From NCBI RefSeq assembly GCF_023197165.1, contig NZ_JALPRD010000006.1:224380-288379 (forward strand): DNA of 64,000 bases, read 5' to 3'. Numbering within the stretch: position 1 is the first letter of the stretch; the number at the start of each line of letters is the position of its first letter. The notes below the pieces were generated by a model, which was not told where the DNA came from, did no database searches, and saw nothing but the letters and a program-made list of their open reading frames with translations. Made by a program: the position numbers and the translations under genes. This stretch comes from Sphingopyxis sp. MSC1_008. Lineage in GTDB: Bacteria; Pseudomonadota; Alphaproteobacteria; Sphingomonadales; Sphingomonadaceae. Shown here piece by piece: positions 17,457 through 26,091 of this stretch.

Positions 17457-18134
17457 TCAGCGCCCTGGGTAACGCAGCCGCCCGACGAAGCGTGCGAGGC
17501 TCGGCCGTTCGACGCTGCGCGCGGCGCGGCGATGCTTCCAGCTTTCGAAACGCATCACCTGGTCGATCCGGCGCGCGAGGAAGGCGCGCGTATCGGCCAG
17601 ATCCTCGCTCTCGTCGTTCAGAAACACCGCCATCGTCGAACCATAGACCGCGCCGAGAATCGCGCGCTTGCTATAGTGATTATAGTCGGTCGCAGTGTCG
17701 CCCGCGAGGCGCCACATATGGTCGGCGGCGCGCCAGCCGAGTTTCGCGGCGTGCGGCGCATTGGTTGGCAGCGCGAGCAGCGCCAGTGCGCGGCGCAGCG
17801 ATTCGCGATTCGGTGCGAGCAGGTCGATGCGCGTTTCGACGAGCGTCGTGATGCGCTCGCGAATCTTGAGCGTCGCGAGTTTTTCGGCGGGCCAGCGCGC
17901 TTCCATCGCCGCGTCGATGTCGGCGAACCAGGCGTCGACCATGTCGCGGCCGCCGCCGGGAAAGGCAAGACGCGCGACATCGGGGTCAATACCTAACCGC
18001 GCCGCCGCATCGGCGAGCGCGGCGTCGCCAAAGCCGTCGAACGCCGCCGACGCCGCAATCAGCGGCGCCAGCGCGGCGCGAATCTCGTCGAGGGTCGGGT
18101 CGGCGGGAAGGGGGGCTGACGGGTTTTGGGCCAT
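17457..18134 (-). CDS. COQ9-family ubiquinone biosynthesis protein
   Basis: This 225-residue protein has the alphaproteobacterial COQ9 pattern: an N-terminal TetR-like helical region (LDEIRAALAPLIAASAAFDGFGDAALADAAARLGID; quoted in parts at 19-53) and the signature region with DHMWRLAGDTATDYNHYSKR. COQ9 binds lipids and helps COQ7 in the hydroxylation step of ubiquinone synthesis. It lies upstream of feoA on the same strand with 54 bases between. It could be misread as a TetR regulator, but the C-terminal motif is specific. Confidence 0.88.
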   Translation of the reverse strand: MAQNPSAPLPADPTLDEIRAALAPLIAASAAFDGFGDAALADAAARLGIDPDVARLAFPGGGRDMVDAWFADIDAAMEARWPAEKLATLKIRERITTLVETRIDLLAPNRESLRRALALLALPTNAPHAAKLGWRAADHMWRLAGDTATDYNHYSKRAILGAVYGSTMAVFLNDESEDLADTRAFLARRIDQVMRFESWKHRRAARSVERPSLARFVGRLRYPGR

Positions 18135-18138
18135 AGTG

Positions 18139-19050
18139 TCAGATAGGCCGCGCCGAACGGTTCGGCAACCGGATCAGCACCAGTGCCGCACCGACCATCA
18201 TCCCGCCGAAAACATCGATCGCCGACAGCGTCTCGCCAAAACCGACCCAGCCGGTGAGCGCCGCGAAGGCGGGCTGGATCAGCAGGGTCAGCCCGATCAC
18301 CAGCGGGGAGAAACGCGGCAGCGACCAGATCATCAGCCCCTGCCCGATCACCTGGCTGACCAAAGCGAGCAGGATCAGTGGGGTCCAGTTTTGCGGCATC
18401 ACTGTTTCGCCGAGCGCGAGCGCGGTGCCGAGCAGGATGGGGACGCAGACCGCCGAGGCGATCGCGAGTGCTGTCCACGGCGCGAGCGTATCACGCACGC
18501 GCTGCATCAGGATGACATAGACGGTGTAGAGCACCCCCGCGAGCAGGCTGAGCAGGTCGCCGACGAGATAGTCGGGCGACAGCTCGTAACTTTGCCCCAT
18601 GAGCAGCGCCGATCCGGCAAAAGCGAGCAGGATCGCTGCCGCCTGCCAGCCGCGCGGCATTTCGCGGGTCAGGAAGATCGTCCAGAGGACGAGCAGCAGG
18701 CTGGCGCAATTGCCGAACAGCGTCGCATTGGCGACTTTCGTCTGCAGGATGCCGAGGTGCCACGCGGCAAGATCGAGCGCGAAGAAGATGCCAGCGGCGG
18801 AGGCGATCAGCAGCGCCGGACGCGGCGGCATCCGTCCGCCGGTCTCGCGCCACGCGAAGATCAGCAGCAACGGCAGCGCGAGCGTCATGCGCCAGAAGGC
18901 CGAAGCGGTCGGGCCGGTGTCGGCCATCCGCACGAGCATCGCGCCGAGCGACAGCGCGATATTGCCGCCGATCAGCGCGGCGAACGCCCAGCGGCCGGCC
19001 GTGGTGCCGGCGCCGGGCGCCGCGTCGATACTGTCCATCTTCGCTGTCAT
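18139..19050 (-). CDS. EamA/DMT-family transporter
   Basis: This 303-residue inner-membrane protein has ten predicted helices in two EamA repeats. Conserved features include the AFWRMTLALPLL segment in the first half and LTLLIQPAFAALTGWVGFGE in the second. The family exports amino acids, sugars or metabolites by secondary transport. The substrate is unknown. The COQ9 gene follows after 4 bases. A second start at 19038 is possible. Confidence 0.85.
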   Translation of the reverse strand: MTAKMDSIDAAPGAGTTAGRWAFAALIGGNIALSLGAMLVRMADTGPTASAFWRMTLALPLLLIFAWRETGGRMPPRPALLIASAAGIFFALDLAAWHLGILQTKVANATLFGNCASLLLVLWTIFLTREMPRGWQAAAILLAFAGSALLMGQSYELSPDYLVGDLLSLLAGVLYTVYVILMQRVRDTLAPWTALAIASAVCVPILLGTALALGETVMPQNWTPLILLALVSQVIGQGLMIWSLPRFSPLVIGLTLLIQPAFAALTGWVGFGETLSAIDVFGGMMVGAALVLIRLPNRSARPI

Positions 19051-19174
19051 TTAGATTTTCTTTTGCTACGTACCATTGTGCCGGCACCGCTGCGTCCATA
19101 GCTTCGCGGGCCATAGCGGCGACCGATGGGGTCGCCACTAAAAAACGAAACGCAAAGTGAAACGTGGAGGAAAC

Positions 19175-20260
19175 ATGGCCGTATCACTATTCGATCCGAT
19201 CAAATTGGGCGCGATCGACGCCGCCAACCGCATCGTCATGGCGCCGCTGACGCGCGGCCGCGCCGGACCCGGCTTCGTGCCGAACGAACTCGCGCGCGAA
19301 TACTATCGCCAGCGCGCGTCGGCGGGGCTGATCATTTCCGAAGCCACCGGCATTTCACAGGAAGGCCTCGGCTGGCCGAGTGCACCGGGCCTGTGGACCG
19401 ATGCGCAGGTCGAAGGCTGGAAGCCGGTGACCGACGCCGTTCACGAGGCCGGTGGGCGCATCGTTGCGCAGCTCTGGCACATGGGCCGCGTCGTCCATTC
19501 GGTGTTCAACGACGGCAAGCCGCCGGTTTCGGCGTCGGCGACGCAGGCGCCGGGCAAGGCGCACACCCCTACCGGCCGCTTCGAATATGAAGTCGCGCGC
19601 CCGCTCGAACTCGGCGAAATCCCGCGCGTGATCGCCGATTATGTCAAGGCGGCCGAAAATGCGAAGCGCGCCGGTTTCGACGGCGTCCAGCTTCACGGCG
19701 CCAACGGCTATCTGATCGACCAGTTCCTGCGCGACGGGTCGAACCTGCGCGACGACGATTATGGCGGGTCGGTCGCGAATCGTATCCGCCTGCTCCGCGA
19801 AGTGACCGAGGCGCTGATCTCGGTATGGGGCGCCGACCACGTCGCGGTGCGCCTCTCGCCCAACGGCGATACGCAGGGCGTCGACGACAGCGCCCCCGAA
19901 AAACTGTTCCCGGCCGCCGCCGCGGCGCTGAATGCGCTCGGCATCGCCTTCCTCGAGCTGCGCGAGCCCGGCCCCGAGGGCACCTTCGGCCGCACCGACG
20001 TGCCCAAGCAATCGCCCGCGATCCGCGCCGCCTTTAAGGGGCCGCTGATCCTCAACAGCGACTATGATGTCGCGCTGGCCGAAGGCGCGCTCGCGAATGG
20101 CACCGCCGACGCGATCGCATTCGGCCGGCCGTTCATCGGCAACCCCGACCTCGTCGAGCGGATCCGCCATGGCGCCGAATGGGCGGCCGACAATCCGCAG
20201 ACCTGGTACGCGCCGGGACCCGTGGGCTATACCGACTATCCCGCGCTGCAAACGGCGTAA
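19175..20260 (+). CDS. nemA: Alkene reductase (old yellow enzyme)
   Basis: This 361-residue FMN enzyme is of NemA/N-ethylmaleimide reductase type. It reduces activated C=C bonds with NADPH. Family motifs include RIVMAPLTRGRA, AQLWHMGRVVH, the substrate-binding HGANGYLIDQFL, and the FMN phosphate site in AFGRPFIGNPDLVER. The ATG at 19175 follows a GGAGG site. A small hairpin (GGCGACC/GGTCGCC at 19118-19136) lies in the 5' region and could be regulatory. No NemR-like repressor is adjacent. Confidence 0.92.
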   Translation: MAVSLFDPIKLGAIDAANRIVMAPLTRGRAGPGFVPNELAREYYRQRASAGLIISEATGISQEGLGWPSAPGLWTDAQVEGWKPVTDAVHEAGGRIVAQLWHMGRVVHSVFNDGKPPVSASATQAPGKAHTPTGRFEYEVARPLELGEIPRVIADYVKAAENAKRAGFDGVQLHGANGYLIDQFLRDGSNLRDDDYGGSVANRIRLLREVTEALISVWGADHVAVRLSPNGDTQGVDDSAPEKLFPAAAAALNALGIAFLELREPGPEGTFGRTDVPKQSPAIRAAFKGPLILNSDYDVALAEGALANGTADAIAFGRPFIGNPDLVERIRHGAEWAADNPQTWYAPGPVGYTDYPALQTA

Positions 20261-20269
20261 TATGTTCCT

Positions 20270-20308
20270 GATCCGGGCGGTTTTGGCCGTCCGGATCATC
20301 CCTTTTCG
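20270..20308 (+). terminator. Terminator after the alkene reductase
   Basis: GATCCGGGCGG (20270-20280) pairs with CCGTCCGGATC (20287-20297), an 11-bp stem with one G-U pair. On the plus strand it is followed by ATCCCTTTTC. The hairpin also covers the stop codon of the convergent gene. Confidence 0.6.
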
Positions 20309-20970
20309 GCAATCGCCTTGTCGATGATCCCCGCGCCGATCGGCCCGAGAACATTGCCGCCGAAGCGGAACAGCACAAAGGCGCCGACAAAGAGGATCAG
20401 CGGCTCGACAAAGGCCGCGACGATCGCCGCGATCACCAATCCGAAAAACAGGAACATGAATCCGCCCGTCAGCTCGGCCTGACCTTTGGCGCCCAGCTCG
20501 ATCGTGCGCGGTCCCTTGGCATCCCACCATTTCGCGGTGACGATCGTCTTGCGGTCGCCGGCGTGCGGCGCGGCGCGGCTGGCGATTCGCGCGGGCGTGG
20601 GATTGGCGGCCGGAGCGGGCCGATCGTCCGGCTGCGCCTGGTTCCACGGCCGCTTGTTGCGCTCGGCGATGGCGGCGGCGATGCGGTCGCTGCCGCTGTT
20701 CGCTGCTGCAGGTGTCGCCTTTTGCTGCGCGGGCGCCGGCCGCGCGCTCAGCCCCGATTCGGCGCGCGCGGCGGCGGACGTATCGGGGGCGGCGACTGTC
20801 TTTGCCGATGTCTTTGCGGGCCGGATCGGCTCGACGCCCGCCTTGCGGTCGTGAAGTTCCATGCGTTCGGCCGCGCTCAGCGGGGTTCGCCCGGTTTCCT
20901 TGTCGATCACTACCAGCCGCCCGCCGCGCTCGACGACGGAAAAACGGCTGGGAGGCGGGCGATCAACCAA
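20296..20970 (-). CDS. Hypothetical protein with C-terminal membrane hairpin
   Basis: I do not recognise a family. The 224-residue protein starts with a compact segment ([20 protein letters not shown]). An Ala/Pro-rich, probably disordered linker runs over about 45-140. The C-terminus has two membrane helices (about 170-215: [19 protein letters not shown] and [15 protein letters not shown]). The only plausible start is TTG, which overlaps the ribH stop by 8 bases, so translation is probably coupled to ribH. A short form starting at an internal ATG is possible. Confidence 0.65.
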   Translation of the reverse strand: MVDRPPPSRFSVVERGGRLVVIDKETGRTPLSAAERMELHDRKAGVEPIRPAKTSAKTVAAPDTSAAARAESGLSARPAPAQQKATPAAANSGSDRIAAAIAERNKRPWNQAQPDDRPAPAANPTPARIASRAAPHAGDRKTIVTAKWWDAKGPRTIELGAKGQAELTGGFMFLFFGLVIAAIVAAFVEPLILFVGAFVLFRFGGNVLGPIGAGIIDKAIAEKG

Positions 20971-21388
20971 TACCGAATTGTTCCTTCAGCGCGAGCATGG
21001 CGAGCGCGGCCTTTGCCGCTTCGCCGCCTTTATCCTTGCGCGTCTTGTCGGCGCGCGCAAGCGCCTGTTCCTCATTCTCGACGGTGAGGATGCCGTTGCC
21101 GATCGCGAGGCCATCGAGCGTCAGCGCCATGATGCCGCGCGCGCTTTCATTCGACACAACCTCGAAATGATAGGTCTCGCCGCGGATCACCACGCCCAAT
21201 GCGACATAGGCGTCATAGCGCCCGCTGTCGGCGGCGAGCGAGATCGCCGCGGGCACTTCGAGTGCGCCGGGGACGGTCACCGTGTCATGGCTATGCCCTG
21301 CGGCGTCGAGCGCGCTGCGCACGCCGTCCAGCAGCATGTCGTTGAGGTGAGAATAAAAGCGGGCTTCGACGATCAGAACATGTGCCAT
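20963..21388 (-). CDS. ribH: 6,7-dimethyl-8-ribityllumazine synthase
   Basis: This 141-residue enzyme condenses the pyrimidine from RibD with the butanone phosphate from RibB. Family motifs include [27 protein letters not shown] and [17 protein letters not shown]. The short form lacking an N-terminal extension is typical of the type that forms pentamers or decamers in alphaproteobacteria. The ATG at 21388 follows AAGGAGG. It is third in the cluster after ribB and a DMT transporter. Confidence 0.95.
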   Translation of the reverse strand: MAHVLIVEARFYSHLNDMLLDGVRSALDAAGHSHDTVTVPGALEVPAAISLAADSGRYDAYVALGVVIRGETYHFEVVSNESARGIMALTLDGLAIGNGILTVENEEQALARADKTRKDKGGEAAKAALAMLALKEQFGIG

Positions 21389-21398
21389 GACGGCCTCC

Positions 21399-22250
21399 TT
21401 AGGTGGATGGGGGAAGATGCGAAAGCAGCAAAAGCAATGCCCCTGCGGCAATCAGGATGGCGGCCGTTAGACTGTGCGGCGTGATGCGCTCTTTCATGGC
21501 GATCCACGCTATCACTATGCTGACCAGGATACATGTTTCGCGCAGCGCGCTGACGACGGCAACGGGCGCGTATCGCAGGGCGACAAGCGTCGAACCGAAG
21601 CTGACAATAGCGAGCGAGCCAGCCGCCAAGCCCGGCCGCAGATTGTTGCGCATACGCTTGGCGGCGGCGGGTCCCGCCGACGCCCGGAACTGGATCACCA
21701 GCGCTATCCCGGTCGCGAAGAAGAACCAGCAGAGAAAGGGCAGGACACCCTCGCTCGCCCGCATTCCGCCCGCATCGACGATCGTATAGGCGGCGGTCAG
21801 GGTTCCTGCCGTCAGGGCGGCGACAAGCCCGGCGGTCCCGATACGACCGCCGGCCGATAGCGATAATATCCCGGCACAGATCGCAGCGACACCGGCAATC
21901 TCCCCGAAACTGGGAATTTCGCTGAACAACAATGCGCCGCCGACCGTTGCGATGAGCGGCGCTGTTCCGCGCGCGATCGGAAAGGCGATCGAAAAATCGT
22001 TGAGCTCATAGGAGCGCGTCAACACGAGTGAATAGAGGCTGTGCAGGACGACCGCTCCGCCGAGCCATGGCAGCATAGCCGGAGTGGGCAAGCCTGTGAA
22101 CATCAGCGGAATGGCGGCGGCGCCAGCCCATGTTGCGCCGCACAGCGCGCGAACCGCTGCTTGATCCTCGCCCGATTTCAACAGGGCGTGAGAAGAAGCG
22201 GTAGTCAGTGCGGCGACAAGCGCCAAGCCGATGCCCAGCGACTGGCTCAA
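21399..22250 (-). CDS. DMT-family transporter between ribB and ribH, possibly RibN-like
   Basis: This 283-residue protein has ten predicted membrane helices and the EamA pattern ([38 protein letters not shown]). The likely start is TTG at 22250, 7 bases after the ribB stop, with GGAGAGG upstream; no ATG fits. RibN of rhizobia, a proven riboflavin importer, belongs to the same superfamily. Its place between two riboflavin genes suggests flavin transport, but this is inferred from context alone. Confidence 0.8.
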   Translation of the reverse strand: MSQSLGIGLALVAALTTASSHALLKSGEDQAAVRALCGATWAGAAAIPLMFTGLPTPAMLPWLGGAVVLHSLYSLVLTRSYELNDFSIAFPIARGTAPLIATVGGALLFSEIPSFGEIAGVAAICAGILSLSAGGRIGTAGLVAALTAGTLTAAYTIVDAGGMRASEGVLPFLCWFFFATGIALVIQFRASAGPAAAKRMRNNLRPGLAAGSLAIVSFGSTLVALRYAPVAVVSALRETCILVSIVIAWIAMKERITPHSLTAAILIAAGALLLLLSHLPPST

Positions 22251-22257
22251 TGCACGA

Positions 22258-23541
22258 TCACGCCTCTCCGGGAATGGGGCGTTCGCCGACGACCGACAGG
22301 CCATAGCCTTCGAGCCCGACGATATTGCTGTGGGTGGGGGTGAGCAGTTCCATCGCATGGACGCCGAGGTCGGCGAGGATCTGCGCGCCGATCCCGTAGG
22401 TGCGAAGGTCCATCCCGCCGCTCGGCGCGGGGGTCGGGTCGGCCGAGGCCGACCCGGGAAGCGGGCGCATCAGCATCACGATCACGCCCGATCCGGCTTC
22501 GCCGATCGCGTCCATCGAACGTTGCAGGCGGCGCTTCTTCGGTCCGGGACGGCCCATGATATCGTCGAAGATCGACACGGGATGCATGCGCACCAGCGTC
22601 ACGCCTTCGGGGTCGATCGCGCCCTTCTGGAGCACGAGATTGACCGTGCCGTCGATCTTGTTGCGATAGGATTTGAGGCGCCAGTCGCCGCCATAATCCG
22701 ATTCGAACGGATCGTCGGATACGCATTCGACCAGCCGGTCGTTGCGGTGGCGATAGGCGATCAGGTCGGCGATCGTGCCGATCTTGAGCCCGTGGCGGCG
22801 CGCGAAGGGGATGAGGTCGTCGAGCCGCGCCATCGTGCCGTCGTCGTTCATGATTTCGCAGATCACGCCCGAGGGGTTGAGCCCCGCCAGCCGGCTGATG
22901 TCGACCGCCGCCTCGGTATGGCCGGCGCGCACGAGCACGCCACCGTCGCGCGCGATCAGCGGGAAGATATGGCCCGGCGTGACGATGTCGTCGCGGGTCT
23001 TGCCGGCGTCGATCGCGACCGAAACGGTGCGCGCGCGGTCGCCCGCCGAAATGCCGGTGGTGACACCCTCGCGTGCCTCGATCGAGGTGGTGAAGGCGGT
23101 TTCGTGCCGCGTGCCGTTGTTGCGGCTCATCAGTTCGAGCCCGAGCGTGTCGACGCGCTCGCGGGTCAGCGTCAGGCAAACGAGACCGCGGCCATGGGTG
23201 ACCATGAAATTGATCGCGTCGGGTGTCGCCATCTGCGCCGGGATGACAAGGTCGCCCTCATTTTCGCGGTCCTCGTCGTCGACGAGGATGAACATGCGGC
23301 CGTTGCGCGCCTCGGCGATGATTTCCTCGGGCGTCGCCATCGGCGACAGGTCGCTGCCGTTCGCGAGCCAGTTTTCAAGCTTGCGCAGCGTTTCGGCGGT
23401 GGGGTTCCAGCCGGGCGAATCGAGGTCGCGCAGGCTGTTGGCGTGAAGACCCGCGGCACGGGCAAGACCCGAGCGGGACATCGTCCCGTCGTCGACGATG
23501 GCGCGGATGCGATCGATGAGCTGTGTAGACATGACGACCAT
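22258..23541 (-). CDS. ribB: HTH-fused 3,4-dihydroxy-2-butanone-4-phosphate synthase with dead GCHII-like domain
   Basis: This 427-residue protein has three parts. Residues about 20-60 form an XRE-like helix-turn-helix (SRSGLARAAGLHANSLRDL). Residues about 68-265 are a complete RibB domain, with DDEDRENEGDL and PGHIFPL and HTEAAVD. It makes the four-carbon unit from ribulose-5-P. Residues about 270-427 resemble RibA, but all three zinc cysteines of CLTGD/SLRCDCG are replaced (SIFDD, GRPGPKKRR at 323-338), so it is probably inactive as GTP cyclohydrolase II. A second ATG at 23532 is possible. A palindrome precedes the start. Confidence 0.93.
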   Translation of the reverse strand: MVVMSTQLIDRIRAIVDDGTMSRSGLARAAGLHANSLRDLDSPGWNPTAETLRKLENWLANGSDLSPMATPEEIIAEARNGRMFILVDDEDRENEGDLVIPAQMATPDAINFMVTHGRGLVCLTLTRERVDTLGLELMSRNNGTRHETAFTTSIEAREGVTTGISAGDRARTVSVAIDAGKTRDDIVTPGHIFPLIARDGGVLVRAGHTEAAVDISRLAGLNPSGVICEIMNDDGTMARLDDLIPFARRHGLKIGTIADLIAYRHRNDRLVECVSDDPFESDYGGDWRLKSYRNKIDGTVNLVLQKGAIDPEGVTLVRMHPVSIFDDIMGRPGPKKRRLQRSMDAIGEAGSGVIVMLMRPLPGSASADPTPAPSGGMDLRTYGIGAQILADLGVHAMELLTPTHSNIVGLEGYGLSVVGERPIPGEA

Positions 23542-23544
23542 GTC

Positions 23545-23560
23545 TCACATCATAATGTGA
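23545..23560. promoter_or_regulatory. Palindromic operator candidate at ribB
   Basis: TCACAT-CATA-ATGTGA is a perfect inverted repeat ending 3 bases upstream of the ribB ATG. A third TCACAT half-site is at 23576-23581. On the ribB strand the palindrome contains TATGAT, spaced 7 bases from the ATG like a -10 element. Binding by RibB's own HTH is an inference. Confidence 0.5.
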
Positions 23561-23589
23561 TTGTCAATCTAGATATCACATTGCGTTGA

Positions 23590-24210
23590 TCAATTGGGTC
23601 CGAATGTCGGGCCGAGGTCGCGAACCGGGCCGTCGGGCTTGGCGTCGAGCAGCGCGACGATCTGACCGGTACGGTCGTCGCGTTTGGCATAGGCGCGCGC
23701 CGACATGCCGGCGACATGGTCGGCCTTGTCCGGGTTGGCGCCGCGCCTGACGAGCAGGCGGACCATGGCGACATTCTTTGACTGCACCGCCAGGATCAGC
23801 GCGGTTTCGCCGCGCCGGTTGGCCTGGTCGACGGGCGCCTTGTCCTTGAGCAGCTCTTCGGCGCCGTCGGTGAAATTGATCAGCGCGGCGTGCATCAGCG
23901 GGGTGACGCCCTGACGGTCGCCGATCGACGGATCGGCGTCCTTGGCGAGCAGGAAGCGCAGCCAGCTGATATCGCGGCGCTTGGTAACGATGATCAGCGC
24001 GGTTTGGCCGGTATCGGGGTTGCGCGTGTTGATGAACGACGGATCGTCCTTCAGCGCTTCGGTCGCCTTGGTCCCATCGCGGTTTTCGACCGCCTGCAAA
24101 AAGGCATAGCCGCCGCGGAACTGCGCCTGCGCGGGGCTGAACGAAAGGCCGGTCGCCGCAACCAGTGCGATGAGGAAAGTGGCGAGGCGGAACTGCGCGC
24201 GTCGGAACAT
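23590..24210 (-). CDS. Secreted ankyrin-repeat protein
   Basis: This 206-residue protein has a signal peptide (residues 1-29, ending AQA). About four to five ankyrin repeats follow, for example TGQTALIIVTKRRDISWLRFLL, QGVTPLMHAALINFTDGAEEL and RGETALILAVQSKNVAMVRLLV. It is probably a periplasmic protein-binding scaffold. The partner is not known. It lies between ribB and the divergent SCO gene. The start ATG is chosen because the signal peptide begins there. Confidence 0.85.
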   Translation of the reverse strand: MFRRAQFRLATFLIALVAATGLSFSPAQAQFRGGYAFLQAVENRDGTKATEALKDDPSFINTRNPDTGQTALIIVTKRRDISWLRFLLAKDADPSIGDRQGVTPLMHAALINFTDGAEELLKDKAPVDQANRRGETALILAVQSKNVAMVRLLVRRGANPDKADHVAGMSARAYAKRDDRTGQIVALLDAKPDGPVRDLGPTFGPN

Positions 24211-24297
24211 GTCTGGGCGACCCCTGGGGCAATTTGTCCGCCGCTGATGCGACGACAATGGTTGATTTTCCGAGGCTAGCCGATCAAGGCTGGCCAG

Positions 24298-24942
24298 ATG
24301 ATGAATATCGCAAATATGGGACAAGGGTTCGTCCGCGCAAGCCTGATGATCGCTTTCGGTGCCGCGCTCGCGGGTTGCAGCGGCGGCGGCGAAGCGCCGC
24401 CCGCGAAACCGCCGCTCGAAGGCGCACGCATCGGCGGCGCCTTCACCCTCACCGACCAGAATGGCAAGACCGTCCGAGATAGTGATTTTGCGGGCAAATA
24501 TCGCCTCGTCTATTTCGGCTACAGCTTCTGCCCCGACATTTGCCCGGTCGACCTGCAAAAGCTGATGCGCGGCCTGTCGCAGTTTGAAAAGGCCGACGCG
24601 GCGCGCGGCGCGAAGGTCCAGCCGCTCTTCATCACCGTCGATCCGGCGCGCGATACGCCCGAAGCGCTCAAGCCCTTCGTCGCGCGCTATCATCCGCGCC
24701 TGCTCGGCCTCACCGGCACCCCCGAACAGATCGCGGCGGTCGCGAAAGCCTATGTCGTGACGTACAACAAGGTCGAGGGGTCGGCGCCCGACCGATATCT
24801 GATGGCGCACAGTCAGCTCGCCTTCCTGATGGATCCCGCGGGGAAGCCGGTCGCGCTGCTGCCGCTCGACGATCCATCGTCCGACGTCGACGAGGGCGCG
24901 CCCGACAAGGTCGCGGCCGAGCTGGCGAAGTGGGTCAAGTGA
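24298..24942 (+). CDS. SCO1/SenC-family copper lipoprotein
   Basis: This 214-residue thioredoxin-fold protein has a lipobox (LAGC, Cys27). The copper-binding CPDIC motif is at Cys78 and Cys82, and the third ligand His is in YLMAHSQ near residue 170. SCO proteins deliver copper to the CuA centre of cytochrome c oxidase or act in redox sensing. The lipobox predicts membrane anchoring in the periplasm. Its stop overlaps the next start as GTGA, giving translational coupling. Confidence 0.92.
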   Translation: MMNIANMGQGFVRASLMIAFGAALAGCSGGGEAPPAKPPLEGARIGGAFTLTDQNGKTVRDSDFAGKYRLVYFGYSFCPDICPVDLQKLMRGLSQFEKADAARGAKVQPLFITVDPARDTPEALKPFVARYHPRLLGLTGTPEQIAAVAKAYVVTYNKVEGSAPDRYLMAHSQLAFLMDPAGKPVALLPLDDPSSDVDEGAPDKVAAELAKWVK

Positions 24943-25379
24943 CGGCCGGCGGGCGCCCCTTCTGGGAAGCGCCGCTTGCCACTCTCGACGCGGGGCAATG
25001 GGAAGCTTTGTGCGACGGCTGCGGCAAATGCTGCCTCCACAAGCTCGAGGATGAGGATAGCGGCCGCATCTATCCGACCAATGTCGCGTGCCGCCTGCTC
25101 GACCTCAAAACCGCGCGCTGCGGCGATTACAAGCATCGCCGCCGTCACGTTCCCGACTGCCTGACGCTGACCAAGGGCAAGGTTTCCGACATCGAATGGC
25201 TGCCGCAGACCTGCGCCTATCGCCTGCGCGCCGAGGGCGAACCGCTGCCCGACTGGCATTATCTCGTCTGTGGCGACCGCGATGCGGTGCACCGCGCGGG
25301 CGAGTCGATCGTCGGATGGACGGTCGGCGAGGATGTCGCGGGACCTTTAGAGAATCATCTTGTCGAACGCGTCGTTTGA
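24939..25379 (+). CDS. YcgN-family cysteine cluster protein (UPF0260)
   Basis: This 146-residue protein has the Cys-rich pattern CDGCGKCCLHKLEDED, which may bind a metal or Fe-S centre. It continues with TNVACRLLDLKTARCGDY, typical of YcgN. Its biochemical role is not known. The GTG at 24939 overlaps the SCO stop by 4 bases; another GTG at 24930 is possible. Coupling with an SCO copper protein is suggestive but not proof of shared function. Confidence 0.88.
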   Translation: MTAGGRPFWEAPLATLDAGQWEALCDGCGKCCLHKLEDEDSGRIYPTNVACRLLDLKTARCGDYKHRRRHVPDCLTLTKGKVSDIEWLPQTCAYRLRAEGEPLPDWHYLVCGDRDAVHRAGESIVGWTVGEDVAGPLENHLVERVV

Positions 25380-26091
25380 TCCTGCGGCCGAGGGGCCGCA
25401 CATCTGGATCGGCGACGAAGCCTGGCCGGTGCGCGTCGTGCGGCACGCCCAGTCGCGCCGCTACCGCCTCGTTTTCGACGGCGCGCGCGGCGAGCTGCGG
25501 CTGACCGTTCCGCGCCGGACCAACGAGCGCGCGGCACTGAAATGGGCCGGCGAACAGCAGGCGTGGCTCGTCGAACAGGTCGGCAAGGCGGCGCTGCCGG
25601 TCATCGTCGGTCCCGGCACCTCGGTGCCCGTTTTTGGTGTCGAACGTCATATCGACTGGACCGCGACCGCGCCGCGCGCGATCCGTCTCGGCGGCGATAG
25701 CTTGCATGTCGGCGGCCCGCTCGAAACCGTCGGGCGGCGCCTCGAACGCTGGTTGAAGGGGCAAGCGCTGGGTCTGATGGAGCGCGAAAGCCGCGAAATC
25801 GCCGCAGCCGCGGGCCTGTCGGTCGGCCGCGTCGGGGTCGGCGATCCGCGCAGCCGCTGGGGCAGTTGCACGCACGACGGCGACCTGCGCTACAGCTGGC
25901 GGCTCGTCATGGCGCCCGATCATGTCCGCCGCGCCACGGTCGCGCACGAGGTGGCGCACCTGCGGCATATGGACCATGGCCCCGCTTTCCACGCGCTCGT
26001 CGACGAATTGCACGACGGCGATGTCGCCGCGGCGCGCGGCTGGCTGCGCCGCGAAGGGCGCGCGCTCCACCGCTACCGCTTCACGGCCTGA
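25360..26091 (+). CDS. YgjP/SprT-like zinc metallopeptidase
   Basis: This 243-residue protein has the DUF45 metallopeptidase pattern. The zinc motif HEVAHLRHMDHG begins at about residue 196, preceded by the conserved RSRWGSC segment. The start is TTG at 25360, inside the end of the YcgN gene; an in-frame stop upstream rules out a longer product. It has no signal peptide and is likely cytoplasmic. Substrates are unknown. Confidence 0.85.
   Translation: MSNASFDPAAEGPHIWIGDEAWPVRVVRHAQSRRYRLVFDGARGELRLTVPRRTNERAALKWAGEQQAWLVEQVGKAALPVIVGPGTSVPVFGVERHIDWTATAPRAIRLGGDSLHVGGPLETVGRRLERWLKGQALGLMERESREIAAAAGLSVGRVGVGDPRSRWGSCTHDGDLRYSWRLVMAPDHVRRATVAHEVAHLRHMDHGPAFHALVDELHDGDVAAARGWLRREGRALHRYRFTA

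Noticed and set aside
15823..17472. Plus-strand open frame of 549 codons opposite feoB
   Set aside because: It is antisense to feoAB and crosses the Fur box; no protein family is suggested.
19118..19136. GGCGACC/GGTCGCC hairpin before the alkene reductase as terminator or NemR site
   Set aside because: No T-run follows, and no NemR-like regulator is adjacent; kept only as a remark in the gene entry.
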